The notes under the pieces are model-generated. The model saw only the letters and a program-made list of their open reading frames with translations, had not been told where the DNA came from and did no database searches. A stretch of DNA of 64,000 nucleotides, from assembly GCF_000426185.1 (NCBI RefSeq), contig NZ_AUEW01000010.1, positions 62,001 to 126,000 on the forward strand. Direction: 5' to 3'. Made by a program: the position numbers and the translations under genes. This DNA comes from Cellulomonas sp. URHD0024. GTDB lineage: Bacteria > Actinomycetota > Actinomycetes > Actinomycetales > Cellulomonadaceae. Within the stretch, counting starts at the first letter, position 1, and each line of letters opens with the position of its first letter. Shown one piece after another: positions 45,598 through 53,414 of the stretch.

Positions 45598-47100
45598 TCA
45601 GCCGGCGGTCGCGCTCGCGCGGATCTCGCGGATGACCGTCACCTTGATCTCGCCCGGGTAGGCCAGGTCCGACTCGATGTGCCGTGCGATGGCGACCGCA
45701 AGCTGCGGCAGCGCGTAGTCGTCCACCTCGGACGGCTCGACGACGACCCGGACCTCACGGCCCGCGGACATGGCCAGCGCGCGACGCACACCGGCATGGG
45801 CAGCGACGAGCTGCTCGAGCTTGTCGATCCGCTCGACGTACTGGTCGAGCTCCTCCCGACGGGCACCGGGACGCGCCGCCGAGATCGCGTCGGCGACCTG
45901 GACGAGCACTGCCTCGACCGTCTCCGGCGGGACCTCGTCGTGGTGAGCGGCGATCGCGTTCACCACGGCGGGCGACTCCCCGTGCCGTCGAGCGAGGTCC
46001 GCGCCGACGGCCGCGTGCGTCCCGGGAAGCTGCGACGTGAGCGCCTTGCCCAGGTCGTGCAGGAACGCACCGCGCCGGGTGACCTCGACGTCGGCACCGA
46101 CCTCCGCGGCGAGCGCGGCAGCGAGCAGACCCGTCTCGATGAGGTGCTCGAGGACGTTCTGCCCGTACGACGTGCGCAGACGGAGACGTCCGAGCGTGCG
46201 CACCAGCGTCGGATGCAGGCCCGCGATCCCGACGCGCTCTGCAGCGTCGTGGCCGGCCGCCTCCGTACGCTCCTCGGCACTCGCCAGGGCATCGCCGTAC
46301 GCCTGCTCGATGCGTTGTGGGTGGATCCGACCGTCCGCCATCAGCGCCTCGAGCGTCACCTGCGCGATCTCGCGCCGCTCCGGGTCGTAGCACGAGAGCA
46401 CGACCGAGTCGGGCTGGTCGTCGACGAGGACGTTCACACCGGTCAGTGCCTCGAAGGACCGGATGTTGCGGCCCTCCTTGCCGATGATCCGGCCCTTCAT
46501 CTCGTCCGAGGGCAGCGGGAGAACCGTGATCGCCGACTGCGAGCTCGTGGCGACCGCGAGCCGCTGGACCGCTGTCGTGATGATCCGACGGGCACGCGCG
46601 TCCGCCGTGCGGCGCGCCTGGGCCTCGGCGCGGCGAACCTGCGCGGCGGCGTCGTTCTCGGCCTGGGTGGTGATCCGACGCGCCAGCTCGGCGCGGGCGT
46701 CCTCGGCTGTCATCCCGGAGATCGCCTCGAGCTCGGCGATCGCTGCACGGTCCACCTCGGCGATCCTGCGGGCGACGTCGCGGTCGATCTCGTCCCGGAG
46801 TCGAGACGCTTCACGCTGCTCGTGGGCGGCGCTGTCCGCGCGGGCGCGGGTCGTCTTCTGCAGCTCCTCGACTTCGGCACGATCGGCAGCCAGCGTCTGC
46901 TCGCGTTCCGCGGTCCGCACGTCTCGGCGCTCGGCGTCCGCCCGGAGCGCGCGCGCCTCGTCCTTGATCGCGGCGACGTCCTGCGCCGCCTGAGCTCGTT
47001 GGAGTCCCGCCTCGCGCCGAGCGACGAGGACGAGGACCAGCGCAACGAGGCAGGCGCCGAGCAGGCCGACGACGGTGGCCAGGGCGCCTGGGTCGTCCAC
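45598..47100 (-). CDS. rny: Ribonuclease Y
   Basis: RNase Y is a membrane-anchored endonuclease that starts mRNA decay. The 500-residue product has an N-terminal membrane helix (about 8-26), a long charged coiled coil (about 30-165), a KH domain (SDEMKGRIIGKEGRNIRSFE) and an HD domain (FLHDLGKALT, AIAAHHDEVPP). GTG 47100 has GGAGG 8 bases upstream. The upstream open frame is non-coding. Confidence 0.93.
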   Translation of the reverse strand: MDDPGALATVVGLLGACLVALVLVLVARREAGLQRAQAAQDVAAIKDEARALRADAERRDVRTAEREQTLAADRAEVEELQKTTRARADSAAHEQREASRLRDEIDRDVARRIAEVDRAAIAELEAISGMTAEDARAELARRITTQAENDAAAQVRRAEAQARRTADARARRIITTAVQRLAVATSSQSAITVLPLPSDEMKGRIIGKEGRNIRSFEALTGVNVLVDDQPDSVVLSCYDPERREIAQVTLEALMADGRIHPQRIEQAYGDALASAEERTEAAGHDAAERVGIAGLHPTLVRTLGRLRLRTSYGQNVLEHLIETGLLAAALAAEVGADVEVTRRGAFLHDLGKALTSQLPGTHAAVGADLARRHGESPAVVNAIAAHHDEVPPETVEAVLVQVADAISAARPGARREELDQYVERIDKLEQLVAAHAGVRRALAMSAGREVRVVVEPSEVDDYALPQLAVAIARHIESDLAYPGEIKVTVIREIRASATAG

Positions 47101-47498
47101 TGAGTCATCCTCCGCTCGCCGTCCGCGTGTGCACGCTGCGCAGGTCGATCCGTGCGCTACCGCCATTCTCGCGCAGGTGAGGTGCACAAATGACGGACCG
47201 CCACCCGGCACGACCCGGACGATTCCCAACATCGTGAGCCTGAACAGTGTCGACGGGAGCGAAACATCCCGCGAGTCCCTCGGTTTGGCTGGTCCGGGAC
47301 CCGACTGTCTCGGATGGCGTCGGCCGCTCGTCTGGGTCGCGACCCGGCGCCCGCTCCGCCCTCGTGGGTGCCGTGCTGGGGATCTGTCCGGCCAGGGCAG
47401 GCGGCCGAAGCGTCGTCCCCGGAGCACGCAGGACCCGACCCGCCGTGACCATCGGCGTGGATCCGCACCAGTTCGTCGTGGGCGTGGACACCCACGCC
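47101..47498. other. Non-coding stretch between rny and the alpha/beta hydrolase
   Basis: About 400 bases. Open frames here lack ribosome sites and family features. It should contain the rny promoter, which I could not place with confidence, and the hydrolase terminator at its right end. Confidence 0.45.
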
Positions 47499-47499
47499 C
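47480..47499 (-). terminator. Terminator of the alpha/beta hydrolase gene
   Basis: GGGCGTGG (47480-47487), 4-base loop, CCACGCCC (47492-47499). The stem touches the hydrolase stop codon (47501-47499). Confidence 0.55.
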
Positions 47500-48302
47500 T
47501 AGGACGCCTCGGCGCTCGTCACGAAGTCGGTGAGCGCCGCGGCCCACTGCTCGAAGGCGTCGAGGTGGGCGTCGTGCGAGGCGCCGACCAGGTCGACCCG
47601 CGTGGCGTCCCTCCCATGGGCGACGAAGCGGGCCTTCGCCTCCTCGGAGAACATGCCCCCGTCCGCGTAGACGACGAGGGTGGGCGCCACCACGCTCGCC
47701 CACTCCTCCCAGCGTGGCACCGCGACGTCGCGGATCGACGCGACCATCACGTCCGGGTCGAACCGCGGGTGGAGGCCGTCGGGGCGTTCGTCCAGGTCCG
47801 CCACCCACGCCTGGGCCAACGGCCCGTCACCCAGAGCGGCGCGCGCCTCGTCGCGACCTGCGAACGGGACCTTCCAGGAGCGGAAGTACTCACCGAGGTC
47901 CGCGCTCTCGTCCGCCGACCCGCCCCCTTCGTTGCACTCGAGCAGCACCAGCCTGCGCACGAGGTCCGGGCGGGCGGCCGCCACCAGCATCGCGGTGTGC
48001 GCGCCCATCGACTGCCCCACCACGTCGACAGGGCCGGACGACTCCGACTCGATCACCCGCACCACGTCCCCGACGAAGGCGGCTCGCGACGTGTCGGCGG
48101 GTACGCGGGTGCTCAGGCCGTGTCCGCGCTGGTCGACCAGGATCACCCGCCGGCCGGACAGCGCCTCGGCGGTGGGGACGAGCTCGCGGCTGCTGCCGGC
48201 CAGACCGTGCAGGATCACGACGGTCGGCTCCGCCCCGTCGACGACCGAGTAGGCGATCGTGGTGCCGTCCTCGACGCGGACCGTGCGGTGGTCCTGAATC
48301 AC
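47499..48302 (-). CDS. Alpha/beta hydrolase
   Basis: A 267-residue single-domain alpha/beta hydrolase without signal peptide: oxyanion loop VILHGLAGSSRE, nucleophile elbow GQSMGAH, an acid in VYADGG and catalytic His in VGASHDAHLDAF. It resembles general esterase/lyase-type hydrolases; substrate unknown. It follows recX by 82 bases on the same strand. Confidence 0.88.
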   Translation of the reverse strand: MIQDHRTVRVEDGTTIAYSVVDGAEPTVVILHGLAGSSRELVPTAEALSGRRVILVDQRGHGLSTRVPADTSRAAFVGDVVRVIESESSGPVDVVGQSMGAHTAMLVAAARPDLVRRLVLLECNEGGGSADESADLGEYFRSWKVPFAGRDEARAALGDGPLAQAWVADLDERPDGLHPRFDPDVMVASIRDVAVPRWEEWASVVAPTLVVYADGGMFSEEAKARFVAHGRDATRVDLVGASHDAHLDAFEQWAAALTDFVTSAEAS

Positions 48303-48384
48303 CGGGTGACCCTACAACGGCCCTCACCAAGGACCGTCCGACCCTGGAACACCGACGGACTCCCGGGTCGATGCCGTCAGCCGG

Positions 48385-48960
48385 TCAGTCCGGCTCCAAG
48401 CCGCCGGGGACCTCTGACGCCGCGTCGGCGAGCTCCTCACGCACCAGCCGTGACACGAGTCCCGGCGGGTAGCCCTTGCGACCGAGCGCCGCATACGTGC
48501 GCCTGGCCCGGGTCTGGGTGTCCAACGTGGAGGTCGCAGCAAGCTTGCGCCGCACGAGCGCGCGCGCCGCGGCCTCCTCGTCGTCGCCGTCGACCTCTTC
48601 CAGCGCAGAAGAGGCCAGCTCGTCGTCGATGCCCTTGCGACGCAGCTCCACCGCGATCGCTCTGCGGGACAGCCCACGTTCGGCGTGCCGGGTCCGCACG
48701 AGCATCCGTGCGAACTCGGCGTCGTCGATCAGTCCGACCTCGCTGAAACGGTCGAGCACCTTCTCGGCGACCGCGTCCGGAACGTCCTTGCGTGCCATCG
48801 CGTCCGCCAACTGGGCCCGACTTCGCGCCGCACCGGTCAGGAGCCGTAACGCGATCGCGCGCGCGACCGACTCCTGGTCCGGCTCGACGTCCGACGCGGC
48901 CGCGCCGACCGGGGGCGGCTCGTTGCCGCTCCGCCCCCGTCGGCCCGTCTGGAAGGCCAT
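48385..48960 (-). CDS. recX: Regulatory protein RecX
   Basis: RecX binds and limits RecA filaments. The 191-residue product has the typical three-helix repeats (ALRLLTGAARSRAQLADAMA, FSEVGLIDDAEFARMLVRTR, LRRKGIDDE). The first 25 residues are disordered. The gene starts 5 bases after the recA stop, so both are one transcript under the recA promoters. Confidence 0.94.
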   Translation of the reverse strand: MAFQTGRRGRSGNEPPPVGAAASDVEPDQESVARAIALRLLTGAARSRAQLADAMARKDVPDAVAEKVLDRFSEVGLIDDAEFARMLVRTRHAERGLSRRAIAVELRRKGIDDELASSALEEVDGDDEEAAARALVRRKLAATSTLDTQTRARRTYAALGRKGYPPGLVSRLVREELADAASEVPGGLEPD

Positions 48961-48965
48961 GCGTC

Positions 48966-50006
48966 TCAGAAGTCGACGGGCGCTGGGGCGTCGGCGGGTG
49001 CGTCGATCCGCGCGCCGATGCCGAGCTTCTCCTTGATCTTCTTGTCGAGCTCGTTGGCCAGGTCGGGGTTGTCCTTCAGGAAGGTGCGGGCGTTCTCCTT
49101 GCCCTGACCCAGCTGGTCGCCTTCGTACGTGTACCAGGCACCCGACTTGCGCACGAACCCGTGCTCCACGCCCATGTCGATCAGGCTGCCCTCGCGGGAG
49201 ATGCCGACGCCGTAGAGGATGTCGAACTCCGCCTGCTTGAAGGGCGGCGCCATCTTGTTCTTGACGACCTTGACGCGGGTCCGGTTGCCGACCGCCTCCG
49301 TGCCCTCCTTGAGGGTCTCGATGCGACGGATGTCCAGACGCACCGAGGCGTAGAACTTGAGCGCCTTGCCACCGGTCGTGGTCTCAGGAGAACCGAAGAA
49401 CACCCCGATCTTCTCGCGCAGCTGGTTGATGAAGATCGCCGTGGTGCCGGACTGGCTGAGCGCGCCGGTGATCTTGCGCAGTGCCTGCGACATCAGTCGC
49501 GCCTGCAGACCGACGTGGCTGTCCCCCATCTCGCCCTCGATCTCGGCCTTGGGCACGAGGGCCGCGACCGAGTCGATGACGACGATGTCGATCGCGCCGG
49601 AGCGGATCAGCATGTCCATGATCTCGAGCGCCTGCTCACCGGTGTCCGGCTGGGAGACGAGCAGCGCGTCCGTGTCCACGCCGAGCTTCTTGGCGTACTC
49701 GGGGTCCAGCGCGTGCTCCGCGTCGATGAACGCCGCGATGCCACCGGCGCGCTGCGCATTGGCGACCGCGTGAAGGGCCACCGTCGTCTTGCCCGAGGAC
49801 TCCGGGCCATAGATCTCCACGACGCGGCCGCGGGGCAGCCCGCCGATACCGAGCGCGACGTCCAGCGCGATGGAGCCGGTGGGGATGACCTCCACCGGGG
49901 CACGCCCGTCGTCGCCGAGGCGCATGATCGATCCCTTGCCGAACTGGCGGTCGATCTGGCTCAGTGCTGCCTCGAGCGCCTTCTCGCGATCCTGTGGTGC
50001 GGCCAT
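48966..50006 (-). CDS. recA: Recombinase RecA
   Basis: RecA forms filaments on single-stranded DNA, drives strand exchange and triggers LexA self-cleavage. The 346-residue product has Walker A GPESSGKT (67-74), [21 protein letters not shown], and loop 2 region [18 protein letters not shown]. No intein is present, unlike in some mycobacteria. Upstream lie a RecA-NDp promoter and a LexA box. Confidence 0.98.
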   Translation of the reverse strand: MAAPQDREKALEAALSQIDRQFGKGSIMRLGDDGRAPVEVIPTGSIALDVALGIGGLPRGRVVEIYGPESSGKTTVALHAVANAQRAGGIAAFIDAEHALDPEYAKKLGVDTDALLVSQPDTGEQALEIMDMLIRSGAIDIVVIDSVAALVPKAEIEGEMGDSHVGLQARLMSQALRKITGALSQSGTTAIFINQLREKIGVFFGSPETTTGGKALKFYASVRLDIRRIETLKEGTEAVGNRTRVKVVKNKMAPPFKQAEFDILYGVGISREGSLIDMGVEHGFVRKSGAWYTYEGDQLGQGKENARTFLKDNPDLANELDKKIKEKLGIGARIDAPADAPAPVDF

Positions 50007-50069
50007 GGTGACCTCGTCTGTCTCGAGCAGCGTGTGCTGCGGTACGGGGGCTGGTCCTTGTCACGAGAG

Positions 50070-50092
50070 ACGCTATGTCCGACCACCGACAT
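50070..50092 (-). promoter_or_regulatory. RecA-NDp (PafBC-type) promoter of recA
   Basis: On the minus strand ATGTCGGTG (50092-50084), exactly 8 bases, TAGCGT (50075-50070). The published RecA-NDp form is TTGTCRGTG-N8-TANNNT; only the first base differs. This promoter class answers DNA damage through PafBC, independently of LexA. Predicted leader is about 57 bases. Confidence 0.75.
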
Positions 50093-50160
50093 CCCGGCCG
50101 AGCCCCCCCGTCCCCGCACTCTGGCGGGGGCTGTGGGCGGCTCAACCGCTCGCACGACAC

Positions 50161-50182
50161 ACCATACCGAACAGACGTTCGA
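50161..50182 (-). promoter_or_regulatory. LexA box and -10 of the upstream SOS promoter of recA
   Basis: CCGAACAGACGTTCGA (50167-50182), one mismatch from the SOS form. On the minus strand it directly abuts a -10-like TATGGT (50166-50161), about 155 bases before recA. A hairpin (50112-50129) lies in the leader that this promoter would make. Confidence 0.75.
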
Positions 50183-50229
50183 TCAGCTCCGACACGCCGC
50201 GCGTGTCGCCGAGATGCAGCGCAAGGAGC

Positions 50230-50997
50230 TCAGGAGAGCTCCAGCTGCTCGCCCGGCACCACCACATGCACGGCGAGGTCCGGAGCCACACGTGCGGCCG
50301 CGTGCGCGAAGGCGGGTCCGGCACGGTCCATCCACCCCGGGGGCAGTCGTCGCGACACCGGTGCGTGCAGCGTCCCCCAGTGCACGGGGACGGCGGCCCG
50401 GACCCCGACCGTCACGCAGGCACGCGCGGCCTGAGCGGGATCCATGTGCCCCCCCGAGAGGCGCGGTCCCCAGCCGCCCACCGGGATGAGAGCGAGGTCG
50501 ATCGGCCCCTCGGCCAGGGCCGGCAGGTCCGCCATCGCGGGAAACGGGGACGTGTCCCCCGCGAACCAGATCCGGTAGGTCGGCGTGGTGACCAGGAACC
50601 CGTTGGCCGCGTTCGGCCGGTGCGGCATCGGCCGGTGGATGTGGACCGCCGGGACCAGTCGGACCCGGACCTGCGAGCCCGGGACGTCCCACCACTCGTG
50701 GTCGGTGAGTCCGGTCGCGCCCTCGATGCCACGCCGGCGCAGCCAGTGCGCGTTCGCGGGGGCCGTCAGCACCGGCGTCCCGCCGAGCTGACGCAGCGAC
50801 CCCAGCTCGGCGTGGTCGTGGTGCAGGTGCGAGAGCAGCACGGTCGCCGAGCCCTGCCAGTCAGCGGGACGCGGGGCCGCGCCGCGCCGCCGCAGCAGAC
50901 CGGCGTGCCGCAGGAGGAGCGGGTCGGTCAGCAGCCGCACACCGTCGAGATCGAGCACCGTGCTCGCGTGCCCGAGCCAGCGCAGCCGGAGCGTCAC
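50230..50997 (-). CDS. MBL-fold metallohydrolase (UlaG-like)
   Basis: A 255-residue metallo-beta-lactamase-fold protein with the metal motif SHLHHDHAELG, plus WFAGDTSPFP and VPVHWGTL for the other ligands. Closest in build to UlaG/lactonase-like members; substrate unknown. GTG 50997 overlaps the stop of the upstream gene by 4 bases (GTGA). Confidence 0.9.
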   Translation of the reverse strand: MTLRLRWLGHASTVLDLDGVRLLTDPLLLRHAGLLRRRGAAPRPADWQGSATVLLSHLHHDHAELGSLRQLGGTPVLTAPANAHWLRRRGIEGATGLTDHEWWDVPGSQVRVRLVPAVHIHRPMPHRPNAANGFLVTTPTYRIWFAGDTSPFPAMADLPALAEGPIDLALIPVGGWGPRLSGGHMDPAQAARACVTVGVRAAVPVHWGTLHAPVSRRLPPGWMDRAGPAFAHAAARVAPDLAVHVVVPGEQLELS

Positions 50998-53069
50998 GGT
51001 CGAAGGCCCCGCGCCGCACCCCACCGGATCAGCTGCTCGTGCACGGACTCGGCACCCACGAGGATCTCGGCGTCGCCGACCGGCTCGCGCAGCTCGTCGT
51101 CCATCAGCCAGTGCGACGGGTGCAGCAGGAACGCGTGGTTCTGCGCGCCGCCGATCCCGCCGTGCGAGCCGACCTGCCCCTCGAAGGCGTGCACGTGGCC
51201 GGTCTCGCCCACCGTCGAGATCAGCAGCAGGTCGCCCGTGTGCGGCAGGCGCGCGGCGCGCACCAGGTCCGGACGCCCTCGCGGGCCGTAGGGCAGCAGC
51301 GGGTCCTCACCCTCGGGCTCGGCGCCCTCCTGCTCGAGCAGCACGAGTCCTCGTGGCCCGATGGCGACCAGTCCACCGTCGGCCGTGTCGACGACGACGA
51401 CCCCCACACCCGGTCGGGCCGCAAGCCCGGTGACGAGTCCGGGCCACCTCGCCTGGAAGTCCTCGAGCGTGAGGCGATGCGGGACCCGTGGGAACCAGAC
51501 GAGACCCAGGTTGCCCGATCCGACGGTGACCACGTCGGGCAGCTCGTCCGCGGCCTGCACCTTCGGGCGTCCCTGGTCCGGACCGAGCACCGCCGTGCGG
51601 TTGGAGAGGTTCAGCGCGCTGTTGACCAGGGCGTTCAGCGGTCCCCAGTCCTCACCGGTCCCGCTGTCCACCCCGTCGGCGGTCGGCTCGGCCATGAGCG
51701 CGCGGACCGAGTCCAGGAGGCTCTCCCCGCCGAGCTGCGCGTAGGTCGCCCCGAGCGCCTGCCCGTGGTCGGACAGGACGACGATCTCGTAGTCACGCGG
51801 CGCCACGGCGATCACCCGCTCGAGCGTGCCGAGCACTCGGTCGAGTCCCTCCAGCGACCGCAGCGACTCCGGGCGGGTCGGCCCTGCGTGGTGGGCGATC
51901 TCGTCGTAGTCGACGAGGTCGACGTAGATCGTCGGGTCTCCGCGCAGGAGCGCCTCGGCCACCAAGGACGTGTTGAGGTCGCGCAGCAGCACGTTGCTGA
52001 TGCCGCGCAGGATGATGTACCAGCCCGCCCGGGAGATGCGCGGCTGCACGTCGCGCACCCGCTGACGACGGGCCTGGTAGAGCTCCTTGACCATCTCGCC
52101 GGCCGACACGGTGACCGCACGTGCGAGGACGAACGGGCTGGCGAAGAACCGCACGTACGCGGGACCCGGACCGAGGCCCCCGTCGGGGCCCTTCGTGCGC
52201 GAACGGCTCATCACGACGTACGCCGTCGTGGCGTCGCCCGAGAACATCGTCGAGATGGCTGTCCCTCCGCCTGCGAGGAGACCTTTCCCGGTGGTGAGCC
52301 GCTGCTCCACCAGCTCCGCGTCCTCCGGGTGGTTCGTCACGACGAGGCGGCCGAGGTCCCGGTCCCACCAGCGGAACGCAGGGATCTGGCCGGAGTCGCC
52401 GTGCAGCAGGCCGGCCTGGCTCGCCGGGGTCGTCGACGGGATGCGCGCCCACCAGTCCTCGAGCACGTGGTCGCCGCTGGTGATCCACCGCTGGATGTTC
52501 GGCGCCAACCCCGCCTCGATGGCCTCCCGCAGCACCGGCGCCGCGACCCCGTCCAGCTGCACGACGAGCATCCCTGCCTCCCGCGGCGCGCCGTCGCCCC
52601 GCTCGACGATGCCCTGACGCCGGGCGTGCCGACGCGCACGGCGCACGACCACCGCGATCACGTAGTCGCTGTCGTTCGCGCCCATGATCCAGCGGCCGAC
52701 CGCCATGACGATCGCGGTGAGCACCAGCACTCCGAGGACGTCCCAGACGCTGTCGGCGGTGATGCCGGGGACGAGCCCGAGGGCTATCCACAGCACCGCG
52801 ACCTGGGCCAGCAGCCCCAGGCCGAGGGCCAGCACCGCGCTGCCTCGACGAGCGAGAAAGCGCAGCGGGGCCCCGAGCAGGAGGTCGCCGATGGCCACGA
52901 CCACCGCGGCGGCGATGATCGAGGCCGGGGTGTCGGAGCGCACGCCTTCGAGGAGCCACACCGCGATCGCGAGCCCCAGCGTCGTCGTGGTCAGCGTCAG
53001 GAGCGCTTCACCGGTGTCCTGCAGTGTGGGAACCCACGCACGAAGGCGCCGGCCGGTCGGGGACGTCAT
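50994..53069 (-). CDS. Fusion of 4-TM holin-family domain and alkaline-phosphatase-superfamily phosphodiesterase
   Basis: A 691-residue protein. Residues 20-135 contain four membrane helices of the phage-holin-like 4TMS type; residues 165-680 form a nucleotide-pyrophosphatase/phosphodiesterase-like domain. Metal and nucleophile residues are visible: D in VVQLDGVAAP, Thr in STTPASQAG, DYDEIAHHAG, VVLSDHGQALG and His in GGAQNHAFLLHP. The substrate is unknown; teichoic-acid or nucleotide esters are possibilities. First gene of an operon with the MBL gene. There is no sign of phage origin around it. Confidence 0.85.
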   Translation of the reverse strand: MTSPTGRRLRAWVPTLQDTGEALLTLTTTTLGLAIAVWLLEGVRSDTPASIIAAAVVVAIGDLLLGAPLRFLARRGSAVLALGLGLLAQVAVLWIALGLVPGITADSVWDVLGVLVLTAIVMAVGRWIMGANDSDYVIAVVVRRARRHARRQGIVERGDGAPREAGMLVVQLDGVAAPVLREAIEAGLAPNIQRWITSGDHVLEDWWARIPSTTPASQAGLLHGDSGQIPAFRWWDRDLGRLVVTNHPEDAELVEQRLTTGKGLLAGGGTAISTMFSGDATTAYVVMSRSRTKGPDGGLGPGPAYVRFFASPFVLARAVTVSAGEMVKELYQARRQRVRDVQPRISRAGWYIILRGISNVLLRDLNTSLVAEALLRGDPTIYVDLVDYDEIAHHAGPTRPESLRSLEGLDRVLGTLERVIAVAPRDYEIVVLSDHGQALGATYAQLGGESLLDSVRALMAEPTADGVDSGTGEDWGPLNALVNSALNLSNRTAVLGPDQGRPKVQAADELPDVVTVGSGNLGLVWFPRVPHRLTLEDFQARWPGLVTGLAARPGVGVVVVDTADGGLVAIGPRGLVLLEQEGAEPEGEDPLLPYGPRGRPDLVRAARLPHTGDLLLISTVGETGHVHAFEGQVGSHGGIGGAQNHAFLLHPSHWLMDDELREPVGDAEILVGAESVHEQLIRWGAARGLRP

Positions 53070-53084
53070 CGTGGGTGTCTCTCC

Positions 53085-53318
53085 TCAGGCCCGCGGCGGC
53101 GCCGGGCGGCGGGCGTCCGCCCCCCAGCGTGCCTTCTCGGGGATCTCGAGCTCGTCACACAGGGCGTGCCACACGGTGCGGGGTTCGACGTTGTCGTCCA
53201 GCGCCTGGACGGCGGTGCGCTGGTCGAGGGTGCCGAGAACCAGCTCACGGGTGAGCTCACGGCCGTGCGCAGCGCCGAGCACCTCGTCGACCAGCTGCCA
53301 GAACTCGCGATACCGCAC
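53085..53318 (-). CDS. DUF3046 domain-containing protein
   Basis: A 77-residue actinobacterial protein (VRYREFWQLVDEVLGAAHGR, LDDNVEPRTVWHALCDELEI) of the DUF3046 family, regularly found next to recA (Rv2738c position). Function unknown. GTG 53318 start. It precedes the holin-phosphodiesterase gene by 15 bases and is divergent from lhr. Confidence 0.88.
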   Translation of the reverse strand: MRYREFWQLVDEVLGAAHGRELTRELVLGTLDQRTAVQALDDNVEPRTVWHALCDELEIPEKARWGADARRPAPPRA

Positions 53319-53414
53319 GAGGCACAGCCTGCCACCTGCGCAGGGAGTTCGGTTCCCGAGCCCGTTGCGGGCACCCTGCTGTCGGGTGTGGGTGCCTGCG
53401 GCCACAATGACCCC

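Noticed and set aside
47105..47495. Two minus-strand open frames (112 and 128 codons) between rny and the hydrolase
   Set aside because: No ribosome site, no family features, composition like non-coding high-GC DNA.
48966..50006. Intein in recA
   Set aside because: The RecA sequence is continuous at normal length (346 residues).
50994..53069. Prophage remnant suggested by the holin-like domain
   Set aside because: No other phage genes, attachment sites or composition change; the domain is fused to a chromosomal-type enzyme between recA and lhr.
51039..53414. Upstream extension of the lhr reading frame by about 790 codons
   Set aside because: It runs antisense through the holin-phosphodiesterase gene and lacks helicase likeness; lhr-type sequence begins at RFSDPTRTWF.
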